Source of the DNA: an uncultured bacterium | Lineage (GTDB): Bacteria; Planctomycetota; UBA1135; UBA2386 | NCBI GenBank assembly: GCA_937906475.1 | Contig: CALCZA010000143.1 | Coordinates: 1-35,357, forward strand | Reading direction: 5' to 3' | DNA length: 35,357 bases | Shown here: in pieces, positions 18,531 to 26,559 of the stretch | How the letters are laid out: every line of letters starts with the position of its first letter | How positions within the stretch are numbered: position 1 is the first letter of the stretch | The notes under the pieces: generated by a model | What the model was told of the DNA's origin: nothing | Seen by the model: only the letters and a program-made list of their open reading frames with translations | Databases searched by the model: none | Translations under genes and position numbers: made by a program

Positions 18531-19291
18531 TTGCGACCAGCGTCGTCCATAGCGGCATCTATCGAGGCAGCGTGCGGCATCGCCGTTTTGACGCAGTCGA
18601 CCGCTCGTTCCTGGTGCGGCTTGATCTCGCTTATCTGGATGTTGACGAGATTGAGCAAGCGTTCAAGGGCCGATGGTTTTGGTCCGATCGTCGCCCGGCT
18701 CCTGTGAGGTTTCGCCGTTCGGATTACTTTGGCGGCAAGGACACACCGCTGCGCGAAGCCGTTCTTGATGCGGTGCAGCAGCGCCTTGGCTTTCGGCCGG
18801 ACGGTGCCATACGGCTGCTTACCGCGTTGCGGTGCTTTGGCTATGGGTTCAACCCGGTGTCGTTCTATTACTGCTTCGATCAGCAGGAGCAGTTAGTAGC
18901 AGTGCTCGCTGAGATAACGAACACGCCATGGGGCGAACGACACCACTACGTCCTTCGAGCCGACGAGAAGGGGCAGGTTGTGGCTCGGTTCGCCAAGGAC
19001 TTCCACGTCAGCCCGTTCCAGCCGATGGAGCACGAGTATCTGTGGCGATTCTCTTCGCCTGGCAAGCGCTTGTTGGTGCACATGGAGAACCATGCTGCTG
19101 GAGGCAAAGCGTTTGATGTGACGCTGGTGATGAGCAAGCAGCCGTGGCGGACCGGAACGCTAGTCCGTAGCTGGCTCCGGCAACCGTTGATCAGCTTGAA
19201 GATCATCGGCTCGATCTACTGGCAAGCATTACGTCTCTGGATGCGACGTGCGCCCTTCCATGCCCATCCCCGTCGTCGATTACAGTCATGA
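18527..19291 (+). CDS. DUF1365 family protein
   Basis: A 254-residue protein of the DUF1365 family. The start is opened by SGIYRGSVRHRRF, and the signature FGYGFNPVSFYYCFD lies in the middle, followed by ITNTPWGERHHYVL and a DFHVSPF segment. Function is not established; genetic context in many bacteria ties it to CFA synthase and the FAD oxidoreductase in membrane-lipid modification, possibly delivering or binding the acyl substrate. I place the start at GTG 18527, inside the stop of the upstream gene (GTGA). The frame is open further back, to 18392, but overlaps the flavoprotein gene and encodes Arg/Trp-rich residues that do not fit the family. The stop overlaps the next ATG by four bases. 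Confidence 0.88.
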   Translation: MIATSVVHSGIYRGSVRHRRFDAVDRSFLVRLDLAYLDVDEIEQAFKGRWFWSDRRPAPVRFRRSDYFGGKDTPLREAVLDAVQQRLGFRPDGAIRLLTALRCFGYGFNPVSFYYCFDQQEQLVAVLAEITNTPWGERHHYVLRADEKGQVVARFAKDFHVSPFQPMEHEYLWRFSSPGKRLLVHMENHAAGGKAFDVTLVMSKQPWRTGTLVRSWLRQPLISLKIIGSIYWQALRLWMRRAPFHAHPRRRLQS

Positions 19292-20553
19292 ATAGCTCCA
19301 TTTTGGTTTCTCCCCGAAGCGCCTTGCCAAAACGGGCGGCATCACGGCCTGCGACTGGTTGGCAGAGGTTCTTGCGCGAGCGAGTCCTCAAGCGGTTGGC
19401 TGGCTTGCAGAGCGGCGCCTTGGCGATTAGCGACAGTTCGGGAGTTGCTACTGTCGGTAATCAGGACGGGGTGCTTGGTGTTCCCGATCTGCAGATTCAC
19501 GACCCATCGTTCTTCAGCGCGCTAGCGGCCTCTGGTGCCGTTGGTGCCGGTGAGGCATATGTTGCTGGCAAGTGGGATGCAGACGATCTGGTCTCGGTGT
19601 TGCGACTGATGGTGCGCGATCGAGCGGTACTGTTGGATGTTGATCGCTCCCTCTGGTCTCTACCGCGGCGGCTGTTGTTGCGTCTTGGTTACCGGCGGCG
19701 AGAGAACAGTCGCGAGGGCAGTCGCCAGAACATCGCCGATCACTATGACCTGAGCGATGACCTGTTCGCGAAGTTCTTGGACCCGTCGATGACGTACTCT
19801 TCGGCGTGGTTTGAATTCCCCAACCAGAGTTTGGAAGCCGCTCAGGCCGAGAAGCTGCGGCGGTTGTGTCGCCTCGTCGATTTGTCGCCGGGCGATCGAT
19901 TGCTCGAAATTGGTACTGGATGGGGCAGCCTCGCGATTGCGGCTGCTGGCAATTTTGGCGCGCATGTCACGACAACGACGATCTCGTCCAACCAGTTCCA
20001 GACGGCGTCCGGGCGCGTTCATGAGGCGGGCCTCGGACACCGGGTCAAGCTACTGCAGGAGGACTACCGCGATGTCGAAGGCACCTTCGACAAGTTGATC
20101 TCTTGCGAGATGATCGAAGCAGTCGGCGCACGCTACCTGCCAGAGTTTCTTCGCCGTTGCGCCGCGCGTTTGAAGCCGGGCGGGATTCTTGGTCTGCAAG
20201 CGATCACTATCGCGGACCAACACTATGAGTCAGCGCTGAGGTCTGTTGACTACATCAAGCGTCACGTGTTTCCGGGCAGTTTCATCCCGTCGGTGACCGC
20301 GATTACGAAGGCGGCGAGTGAGCACACCGACTTGCGATTGGTGAAGATGGAGGACTTTGGTCAACACTATGCTGAGACGCTCAAACGATGGCGGCAGGCT
20401 TGGCTTAGCAAGCGCGAGCAAGTAGCTGCTCTCGGGGGAGAGAACTCCTTGATGAGGGCGTGGGACTTCTACTTCGCCTACTGCGAAGCTGGTTTTCGTG
20501 AGCGACACATCGGCGTATGCCACCTCCGCTTCGAGCGGACTGGTAGCAAGTAG
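19288..20553 (+). CDS. cfa: Cyclopropane-fatty-acyl-phospholipid synthase
   Basis: A 421-residue enzyme with the full set of CFA synthase signatures: NIADHYDLSDDLFAKFLD with MTYSSAWF, SAM motif I LEIGTGWGSLA, SCEMIEAVG, the bicarbonate-site region YIKRHVFPGS, and the C-terminal WDFYFAYCEAGFRERHIG. It transfers a methylene or methyl group from SAM to the double bond of phospholipid acyl chains at the membrane surface. It closes the four-gene operon begun by the desaturase, with an ATGA overlap to the DUF1365 gene. Length is slightly above the 380-390 of the E. coli enzyme, the extra being an N-terminal basic stretch. It could make cyclopropane or a 10-methyl-type product; sequence alone does not decide. 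It converges with the selenoprotein gene about 100 bases downstream. Confidence 0.94.
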   Translation: MNSSILVSPRSALPKRAASRPATGWQRFLRERVLKRLAGLQSGALAISDSSGVATVGNQDGVLGVPDLQIHDPSFFSALAASGAVGAGEAYVAGKWDADDLVSVLRLMVRDRAVLLDVDRSLWSLPRRLLLRLGYRRRENSREGSRQNIADHYDLSDDLFAKFLDPSMTYSSAWFEFPNQSLEAAQAEKLRRLCRLVDLSPGDRLLEIGTGWGSLAIAAAGNFGAHVTTTTISSNQFQTASGRVHEAGLGHRVKLLQEDYRDVEGTFDKLISCEMIEAVGARYLPEFLRRCAARLKPGGILGLQAITIADQHYESALRSVDYIKRHVFPGSFIPSVTAITKAASEHTDLRLVKMEDFGQHYAETLKRWRQAWLSKREQVAALGGENSLMRAWDFYFAYCEAGFRERHIGVCHLRFERTGSK

Positions 20554-20653
20554 CACGCGTAGGCGTCATCGGCTTGTGTACGAATCGACTGCTAGCCGCT
20601 TGAGCGCAGCGATCTGTCTTCCGGTCATGCGCCGTGGTGCGGGAGGAGTTGGC

Positions 20654-21187
20654 CTAGAGTCCAGACTTCAACGCTCGCATGGCGGCGGTTAGATCCGGCT
20701 GATCTCCCGCGTGGCGCGCACGATGTTCCCAGAGCACTTCGCGTTGATGTACGAGGAAGGCGCCTGGCATTTGCGTCTCATTGCCGGTTGGCTTGCCGAC
20801 GAAATGGCCTTTCAGCATGGAACCAAACGCCCGCCAGATAGCGCGGGGTCCGAGCAATTGCGTCAAGGTCCCACGGTTTAGGCCAAACGCATCAAACAAG
20901 AATCCGTCCTTGTCAGAGATTGCTCGGGCGGTTTTGAATCGCGTCGCAAAGAATGATTCGCCGTCCTCGACCGAGGCGCGGTGGATGAACAATGGCGCGG
21001 GGTAGCCAGGAGCTTTCGCGGCATGCACGACCTCGTGCACGAGTTCTCGAGTGAAGATTCAACCGAGGTGCCGCAGGAAGATCAGCAAGGTCGGTTCGGC
21101 CCCAACGGCGTCCGCAAACCTGCGGGATGTTAAGCCCTGCCCGACAAGGTCGTCGGCGTCCCACGCCTCTTGGGTGATCTCTGACAT
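20654..21187 (-). CDS. Peroxiredoxin-like selenoprotein (SelL-related redox protein), in-frame UGA
   Basis: A 177-residue thioredoxin-fold protein that is complete only if the UGA at 21059-21061 is read as selenocysteine (residue 43). Before the UGA is LLIFLRHLG and after it, in the same frame, IFTRELVHEV, giving the active-site pattern U-I-F-T. This is the position where AhpC/TSA-like relatives carry the reactive Cys after FLRHxG. The downstream part continues without another stop and has the rest of the fold (DAFGLNRG, ETQMPGAFLV). A SECIS-like hairpin follows the UGA. The start ATG at 21187 gives the normal length before the active site. Predicted role: thiol- or selenol-based reduction of peroxides. 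It diverges from the SDR gene and converges with cfa. A Cys-to-stop mutation is the alternative, but the intact second half argues against it. Confidence 0.82.
21029..21046 (-). promoter_or_regulatory. Bacterial SECIS-like hairpin downstream of the UGA codon
   Basis: In the mRNA, GAACUCG-UGCA-CGAGGUC begins 13 bases after the UGA. It forms a seven-step stem with a single A-G mismatch and a UGCA loop at +20 to +23. Bacterial SECIS elements are coding-region hairpins whose loop lies about 16-37 bases after the UGA with a G in its first two positions; this one fits both rules. Confidence 0.6.
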
Positions 21188-21346
21188 GTGGCACTCTTCG
21201 CTTGGCTCATCGATTTGGATGCGGTCACCTGGTCCGGCATCGCAAATCTGCATCTGTCCGGTGATTTCCCACGAAACAACTCGGTTGGCGCGCTTGCGGC
21301 CCCATTGTGCGCGTCGATAAGGCACCCAATAAACGGAAGAGACAAG

Positions 21347-22822
21347 ATGCCCATCCCAATCAAACCCCTCGGGGACCTCGTCGCAGTGACCGGCGCAACT
21401 GGCTACATCGGTGGCCGACTGGTCACGAGGCTCTTGGATGCTGGCTACAGAGTCCGTTGCCTCGTCCGTAGTCCAAGGAAGCTCGGCGACCGACCCTTTG
21501 CCTGCGATACGCGGGTCGAAATCGTTACCTGTGATGTCGAAGACCAGGTTGCCACAACGGAAGCCCTGCGCGGTTGCCGATCGGCTTATTACTTGGTGCA
21601 CTCGATGTTGGCTGCAGGCCCTGCATACGCCGAAGTCGACCGGCGCATTGCGAGTTCCTTTTCATCTGCAGCGGCCGAAGCCGAAATTGAACGCATTATC
21701 TACCTCGGTGGGTTGGGCGAGACCGGCAGGGGTTTGAGCGAGCACCTTAACTCGCGCCGAGATGTTGAGACCGAACTCGCATCCGGCCCGGTTCCGGTGA
21801 CGGTCTTGCGCGCCGCGATGATCATTGGCTCCGGCTCGGCGTCGTTCGAGATCCTGCGTTACTTGGTTGAGCGATTGCCCGTCATGATCACACCGCGGTG
21901 GGTGAGCACACGTTGTCAACCGATTGCGGTATCTGACGTGTTGACCTATCTGGTGCGATGCCTCTCCCAACCCGCAACGATCGGGCAAACGCTCGACATT
22001 GGGGGGGCTGAGGTAGTCACCTACAAGGACATTATCCAGATGGTCGCTAAGGCAATGTCGCTGCCTCGGCGTTGGATTCTACCAGTGCCGATTTTGACGC
22101 CAAGGTTGAGTTCACTCTGGATTCACTTGGTCACACCGATCAGTTCACGCATTGCTCGGCCGCTGGCTGAGGGACTGCGGAATGAGGTGGTCTGTCGCAA
22201 TCGGGTCGCAAGTCAGTTGATGCCGCACAAGCTTCAGACTGTCTACGAGAGCATTGAGGCAGCCGTTGGCAATCACGAGGCCGGGTCTGTGGAGACTAGC
22301 TGGTCTGATGCAGGTCAGATGCCCGGCGACCCGGACTGGGCCGGCGGCAAGTTGTTTGAGGATCCCCGCTCGATAGAGATCGATGCGTCAGCTGCTGCGG
22401 TGTATCGCGCGGTGTGTCGTGTTGGTGGTGGCAACGGATGGTACGCAGCAGACTGGCTGTGGCGATTGCGTGGCTGGATGGATCGCCTAGTTGGCGGGCC
22501 AGGGTTACGACGTGGTCGCCGCAATGCTGAGAAAGTGGCATACGGTGATGCACTCGACTTCTGGCGTGTGACGAATGTGGACCCCGACCGTCGGCTCGAA
22601 TTGCATGCCGAGATGAAGCTTCCTGGCGTTGCCACGCTGACCTTCGAAATTGAGCCTGACGCGGACGGAGGATCCAAGTGCCTGTTGCGTCAAACCGCTC
22701 GCTTCAAGCCGCGCGGGTTGATGGGGCTGGCTTACTGGTATTCGGTTCTGCCACTACACGGCTTGGTGTTCCGAGGCATGCAGAGGGGCATTCGCCGAGC
22801 CGCTGAGTCAGCCGCTGATTGA
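21347..22822 (+). CDS. SDR/NmrA-type oxidoreductase fused to DUF2867
   Basis: A 491-residue protein of two domains. Residues about 8-300 form an atypical short-chain dehydrogenase with VTGATGYIGGRL near 14-25, a YYLVHSM motif, and an AAMIIGSGSASFE segment, typical of NmrA-like NAD(P)-binding proteins. Residues about 340-491 match DUF2867, a START/SRPBCC-like fold, with WLWRLRGWMDRLVGGPG and a C-terminal QTARFKPRGLMGLAYWY. This fusion is known in many bacteria but its reaction is not. It probably acts on a hydrophobic ligand held by the DUF2867 domain. I chose the ATG at 21347 because GGAAGAG precedes it and it directly opens the Rossmann domain; the frame extends back to 21188 across the divergent promoter region. 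Neighbours point to membrane or oxidative stress. Confidence 0.9.
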   Translation: MPIPIKPLGDLVAVTGATGYIGGRLVTRLLDAGYRVRCLVRSPRKLGDRPFACDTRVEIVTCDVEDQVATTEALRGCRSAYYLVHSMLAAGPAYAEVDRRIASSFSSAAAEAEIERIIYLGGLGETGRGLSEHLNSRRDVETELASGPVPVTVLRAAMIIGSGSASFEILRYLVERLPVMITPRWVSTRCQPIAVSDVLTYLVRCLSQPATIGQTLDIGGAEVVTYKDIIQMVAKAMSLPRRWILPVPILTPRLSSLWIHLVTPISSRIARPLAEGLRNEVVCRNRVASQLMPHKLQTVYESIEAAVGNHEAGSVETSWSDAGQMPGDPDWAGGKLFEDPRSIEIDASAAAVYRAVCRVGGGNGWYAADWLWRLRGWMDRLVGGPGLRRGRRNAEKVAYGDALDFWRVTNVDPDRRLELHAEMKLPGVATLTFEIEPDADGGSKCLLRQTARFKPRGLMGLAYWYSVLPLHGLVFRGMQRGIRRAAESAAD

Positions 22823-22825
22823 TTA

Positions 22826-23104
22826 ATGAGCGCCGTCTTGGCTGCCAGTCGAGGGTCTGGTGCGTTCACCAATCTAGGTTCGCGTTGGCATCACGAGCGC
22901 AGCCTCGAGTCTATCCATGGCGGCTCCGACATGGATGACGTTGCCAGCTATGGAGGGCTGGGGTGGTTCATCGAGCGCTTGGTGAACTGGCTGTTCATCA
23001 GGCCCGACGTGGTTCGCATCCTTACCAACTGCCACCAGCAACTGCTGGCGCAGGTTGGCTCGGTGTCAGGTGCGTTCTCTGCTTCGGTGCTTCGAGCGTT
23101 CTAG
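22826..23104 (+). pseudogene. C-terminal remnant of an SRPBCC/START-like protein
   Basis: A 92-codon frame starting three bases after the SDR stop. From about residue 13 it looks like the last third of an SRPBCC (polyketide-cyclase/START-like) protein: a WHHERSLE strand, GGSDMDDVASYGG, then the long C-terminal helix LGWFIERLVNWLFIRPDVV with a following NCHQQLL. Full members are about 150 residues, and the N-terminal half is missing, replaced by the preceding gene. I therefore read it as a truncated remnant, though a functional short protein translated with the SDR gene is possible. Its stop overlaps, on the opposite strand, the stop of the CIA30-FAS1 gene. Confidence 0.45.
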
Positions 23105-23114
23105 TTCGAACGCT
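23095..23114. terminator. Possible bidirectional terminator hairpin over convergent stops
   Basis: AGCGTTC-TAGTTC-GAACGCT forms a seven-base perfect stem with a six-base loop covering both convergent stop codons. No T-run follows on either strand, so this is only a weak terminator candidate. Confidence 0.3.
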
Positions 23115-24864
23115 TCGGCAGTTTCTCACGCTGGGGAAGGCTGCTTCGCAGGATGGCGTAGGAGTCATCGAGCGCCCGGCGGAATGCCCAGGCTCGAGTG
23201 CGACCGCTTGCCGAGGTTGCTTCCTCGCGGGTTTGCAGCAGGCGTTTGATGACGTCTTCACCGACGCGATCACCGGCGAAGCTAATCATCGTTTCGACTG
23301 CGATCTCGTAGATTGCGGCGCAAGCATCCGGATTGCCGTCGTTGAATAGCTTCGCCCCACGCTCAACCGCCAGTGAGTAGATGCGAGCGAAGTCTTCTGT
23401 GGCATTGGTGACGTTTGCCGACTGCGAAGCTCTGGCTGTCGTTTTACCGGCTGACTTTTTCTTAGGGGGCAATAGCACGGTGTCGATCAGGTGGATGACA
23501 CCGTTGCTGGCTTGGATGTCACCTTGAATGATCTGCGAGTTGGCGCCAATGATCAGCTTGCCGTCCTTGAGGGAGAATCCGATGGGCTGTCCGAACAGTG
23601 TTGTGGCTTCCTTCTTTGCCAGCAACTCACGCGCCGCAATGCGACCACGCACGACGTGCAGGCCAAGAACCTGCGTCAGGCTCTTCACGTTCTCAGGTTG
23701 CAGGAGTGCCTTGACGGCGTCCGTGGGCAGCTTGGCGAAAGCTGAGTTCACTGGCGCAAAGATCGTCCACGGACCGTCTTGTCGTTCGAACTGCGTCGCG
23801 AGATTGGCGCTGTTGACAGCTGCCACCAACGTCGTGAGTCGCTTCTGGGATGAAGCAATTTGAGTTACCGAGCGCTGCTCCGGCATCATCACCTTGTTGA
23901 TGACGTGAACCACGCCGCCTTCGAATTGCACATCGACGACTGCGATGCCAGCTCCCGCAATCCGCCCGGCCATAGCATCTACAGTCAGCGGTTGACCGGA
24001 AAGCGTCGGCAGGCTGCGAGCGTTGAGCACGGAGTCCGACGAGCGCAAGCCTGGCACGATGTGGAACAGCAGGATCTGGCGAAGCGTGTCGCGCGATTCG
24101 GGCCGGAGCAGTAGCTCAAGCGTCTTCTTGGGAATGGCGGCGAAGGCTTCGTTGGTCGGTGCGAAGATCGTCACCGGGGACTTTGGAAGCTTCAGCTTTG
24201 CGCTGCTCACGAGATCGAGCAGTGTGGTCAGGCCTGCAGCCTTGGCAACGGATACGAGATCGTTGCCGACACCAGCGTCTCCGCCTGTGCCAGCCTCATC
24301 GATACCGGTAGTCAGAGCTTTGATGTTGCGCAACTCGAGTTGGAAGTCACCGGGCTTCTTGTCCGAGAGCGTGACGCCAATCGAATCGATCAAGCTGGGG
24401 TTGAGTTCCGGCGCACGAGTGATGCGGCGGCCGAAGCTGAACAACTTGAAGTCTTCGAACGGCAAAGTGATTTCGATCCACTTGCCCGCAACCGTTTGGA
24501 ACTTCTGTTGGAAGCCACCAGCCATCATGCGCGCATTCGAGACACGTACGTCGAAGTTGTAGGTGCGGCCGTCGCCACGGACCTCGAATACCAGTCCATT
24601 GGCACCGGCCAGTTGTTCGCCATTGATCGGTCGGCGCATCTGCGAGAAGCCACCGTTGTTCTCAAGAGACAGTTTGCCAGCGAATGACACAGTCCCTTCG
24701 TCAGTGATGGTGACGCGACCGGAGGAGCGACCACCCATGACACCGTCGAGAACCGTTTGCCACGAACCGCCGCTTTCCTTGGTTAGGTCGAGATCGGAGG
24801 CCTGGGCTACGGAGGGTGCCGCAAGGCAAAGCGCGAAGGAGACGAATAGCGAAGTGTGCTTCAT
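23101..24864 (-). CDS. Secreted CIA30 domain plus two FAS1 domains
   Basis: A 587-residue secreted protein with a signal peptide (1-20, VAQA). Residues about 25-185 match the CIA30/NDUFAF1 fold: WQTVLDGVMGGRSSG, then GGFSQMR, VRGDGRTYNF and a WIEITLPFEDF strand. This family is named for a mitochondrial complex I assembly factor and is also found in bacteria as a lectin-like fold. Two fasciclin (FAS1) domains follow at about 201-328 and 332-467 with the usual H1 (TIFAPTNEAFA; TIFAPVNSAFA) and H2 (NGVIHLIDTVLLP) boxes. FAS1 domains mediate adhesion. A helical tail of about 110 residues ends the protein. I chose ATG 24864 for the signal peptide, although no ribosome binding site is visible. It lies about 200 bases behind a lipoprotein gene and a second FAS1 gene on the same strand. 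Binding partners are unknown. Confidence 0.88.
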   Translation of the reverse strand: MKHTSLFVSFALCLAAPSVAQASDLDLTKESGGSWQTVLDGVMGGRSSGRVTITDEGTVSFAGKLSLENNGGFSQMRRPINGEQLAGANGLVFEVRGDGRTYNFDVRVSNARMMAGGFQQKFQTVAGKWIEITLPFEDFKLFSFGRRITRAPELNPSLIDSIGVTLSDKKPGDFQLELRNIKALTTGIDEAGTGGDAGVGNDLVSVAKAAGLTTLLDLVSSAKLKLPKSPVTIFAPTNEAFAAIPKKTLELLLRPESRDTLRQILLFHIVPGLRSSDSVLNARSLPTLSGQPLTVDAMAGRIAGAGIAVVDVQFEGGVVHVINKVMMPEQRSVTQIASSQKRLTTLVAAVNSANLATQFERQDGPWTIFAPVNSAFAKLPTDAVKALLQPENVKSLTQVLGLHVVRGRIAARELLAKKEATTLFGQPIGFSLKDGKLIIGANSQIIQGDIQASNGVIHLIDTVLLPPKKKSAGKTTARASQSANVTNATEDFARIYSLAVERGAKLFNDGNPDACAAIYEIAVETMISFAGDRVGEDVIKRLLQTREEATSASGRTRAWAFRRALDDSYAILRSSLPQREKLPKRSN

Positions 24865-25037
24865 TGCTGATGTAGGTATGAGTTGTGGAATAGTTCGCTC
24901 ACTTCTCCACCTCGGATTCATCCGGAGAACGTTTTAGCGCGCTGCACCATCGCAAGATCTTCAGCCACTATTGCTGACGGCTGCGTGCGCGATGCGCAGA
25001 TCGATCCGCGCAGATCGACCAGGAATGCTCAACGGCA

Positions 25038-25054
25038 CTGCGCCAGAGGCGCAG
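25038..25054 (-). terminator. Hairpin after the lipoprotein gene, possible terminator
   Basis: A perfect seven-base stem with a three-base loop (CTGCGCC-AGA-GGCGCAG on the + strand) begins 11 bases beyond the lipoprotein stop. It lacks a T-run, so it may be a weak terminator or an mRNA-stabilising hairpin that splits the FAS1-lipoprotein pair from the CIA30 gene. Confidence 0.4.
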
Positions 25055-25064
25055 GCGGAGCAAT

Positions 25065-25622
25065 TCAGGACTGTTTCCGCAACTCTTGAAGTTGCGCGCT
25101 CAGTCTGAGCAGAGTCTTGGTCGAGTAACCACGATCGTGGAAGAATGCGACCTTGCCTTGCTTGTCGAGTAATACGACACGTGCTGGCAGCGGCGTTTCA
25201 TTGCCCAGGAAACGCGCAATGGCGTCCGCATCATCGTAGACCGTGGCGACGATCGCCCAGTCCTCTTGCGGAATGCCCGAACGCATGCCGTTGTTGATCA
25301 CGTTGCCGAACATGCCTGGGATGAGTCCTGGAATGGTCGGCAATTCGTAGACAGCGACATCGACCTCCAATTGGGTTAGCCCCAACAGCCATCGGTCGAT
25401 GTCAAACTGGCTGTCCATCGCATAGCCGATGAACAGCAGCGTCTCTTCGCCAATGAAATTGTCCGGGATCGCGACGACACTTTCGTCGAGAGCCGCAGCA
25501 CGAACAGTCGGGAAGCGTTCGCCAACTGGGTTGCGGCGTTCGTAGGTTGTCGAGCAACCGCTGATCGCGACGACTGCCGCGATCAGGATTGCCGCGAAGG
25601 CGAATCTGTAAGTGCGTTTCAT
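25065..25622 (-). CDS. Lipoprotein with thioredoxin-like, ATP10-resembling domain
   Basis: A 185-residue lipoprotein. A hydrophobic signal ends in the lipobox ISGC, with Cys23 as the lipidated residue. The mature part starts with VGERFPTVRAAAL and shows alternating strands and helices of a redoxin fold, but no CxxC or peroxidatic Cys. Segments such as VYELPTIPGLIPGMF, GMRSGIP and VTVYDDADAIARFLG-like order recall the ATP10 family (a mitochondrial ATP synthase assembly factor with a thioredoxin-like fold). This resemblance is my pattern reading and not certain. It follows the double-FAS1 gene by 22 bases and is probably cotranscribed with it. Anchoring to a membrane and lack of redox cysteines suggest a binding or chaperone role. 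Confidence 0.75.
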   Translation of the reverse strand: MKRTYRFAFAAILIAAVVAISGCSTTYERRNPVGERFPTVRAAALDESVVAIPDNFIGEETLLFIGYAMDSQFDIDRWLLGLTQLEVDVAVYELPTIPGLIPGMFGNVINNGMRSGIPQEDWAIVATVYDDADAIARFLGNETPLPARVVLLDKQGKVAFFHDRGYSTKTLLRLSAQLQELRKQS

Positions 25623-25644
25623 TGGGCCGTTCCCGCGCTTCGAA

Positions 25645-26559
25645 CTAGTTCTTTGCAGCCGGCGGCATGATGACCTGGTCGATCACGTGCACGACGCCGT
25701 TGGATGCATTGATGTCGGTTGCAACGATCGTTGCGTTGTTGGCCATGACCTTGCCGTTCTTGGCCGTGATCTTGATGGCGCTACCTTGCACCGACTTGAC
25801 GCTGGTTGCCTTGGCAACATCGGCAGCGAAGGCGCGGCCGGCGACGACGTGGTAGGTCAGGATACTTGCGAGCTTTGCCTTGTTCTCTGGCTTCAGCAGC
25901 ATTTCGACCGTTCCGGCCGGCAGTTTCGCGAATGCCGCGTCGGTCGGGGCGAGCACCGTGAACGGGCCCTTGCTCGTCAGGGTGCCGACGAGGCCGGCGG
26001 CCTTGGCCGCAGCGATCAAGGTGTTGAAGGTGCCGGCCTTGCTGGCGACGTCTACGATGTTGCCAGACGTCGGCATCATTACTGCGTCAATGACGTGGAT
26101 CACGCCGTTGGAGCACTGGATGTCGGTCGTGACAATCGTTGCGCCGGCGATGGAGGCCTTCGACATCTTGTCGATTGCAAGCGACGCGCGCTGTCCGTTC
26201 AGGGTGACAAGGCCGGCTTGCTCCAGGACCATCTTAGCGGGCATGTTGCCGGCGACGACGTGGTAGGTCAGGATGCTGGTCAAGGTCGGCAGGTTCTGCT
26301 TCTTCAGCAGCGTTGCGACCGTGCCCTTCGGCAGCTTGGCGAATGCCGCGTCGGTTGGAGCGAACACCGTGAAAGGGCCCTTGCCCTTGAGGGTGTCGAC
26401 GAGGTTGGCAGCGCCTAGGGCGGCAGCGAGCGTCTTGAACGAGCCAGCGGCGATTGCCGTGTCGACAATGTCAGTCTTTTGGACAGCGTCGGTGTGGTCT
26501 TGGGCTGCAATCGGAGCGATGAGAAGAGCTGAGAGAGAAAGAGTAGTGAAGCAGTTCAT
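25645..26559 (-). CDS. Secreted protein with two FAS1 (fasciclin) domains
   Basis: A 304-residue protein with a signal peptide (about 1-20, IAAQ) and two FAS1 domains at roughly 29-163 and 168-299. Each has the H1 box [12 protein letters not shown], the YH motif (ILTYHVVAG) and an H2 box such as [13 protein letters not shown]. The domains are so alike that long DNA stretches match between them, offset by 411 bases (137 codons), so the duplication or conversion is recent. FAS1 proteins act in adhesion outside the cytoplasm. In mycobacteria the FAS1 proteins MPT70 and MPT83 are controlled by SigK and its anti-sigma RskA; an ECF sigma/RskA pair lies 1.5 kb away here, which makes similar control plausible. 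It heads a leftward unit with the ATP10-like lipoprotein. Confidence 0.93.
   Translation of the reverse strand: MNCFTTLSLSALLIAPIAAQDHTDAVQKTDIVDTAIAAGSFKTLAAALGAANLVDTLKGKGPFTVFAPTDAAFAKLPKGTVATLLKKQNLPTLTSILTYHVVAGNMPAKMVLEQAGLVTLNGQRASLAIDKMSKASIAGATIVTTDIQCSNGVIHVIDAVMMPTSGNIVDVASKAGTFNTLIAAAKAAGLVGTLTSKGPFTVLAPTDAAFAKLPAGTVEMLLKPENKAKLASILTYHVVAGRAFAADVAKATSVKSVQGSAIKITAKNGKVMANNATIVATDINASNGVVHVIDQVIMPPAAKN

Noticed and set aside
21059-21061. The UGA could be a nonsense mutation or sequencing error making a pseudogene.
   Set aside because: Both sides are in the same frame with a full domain, the UGA sits exactly at the reactive Cys position, and a SECIS-like hairpin follows. It remains the main alternative.
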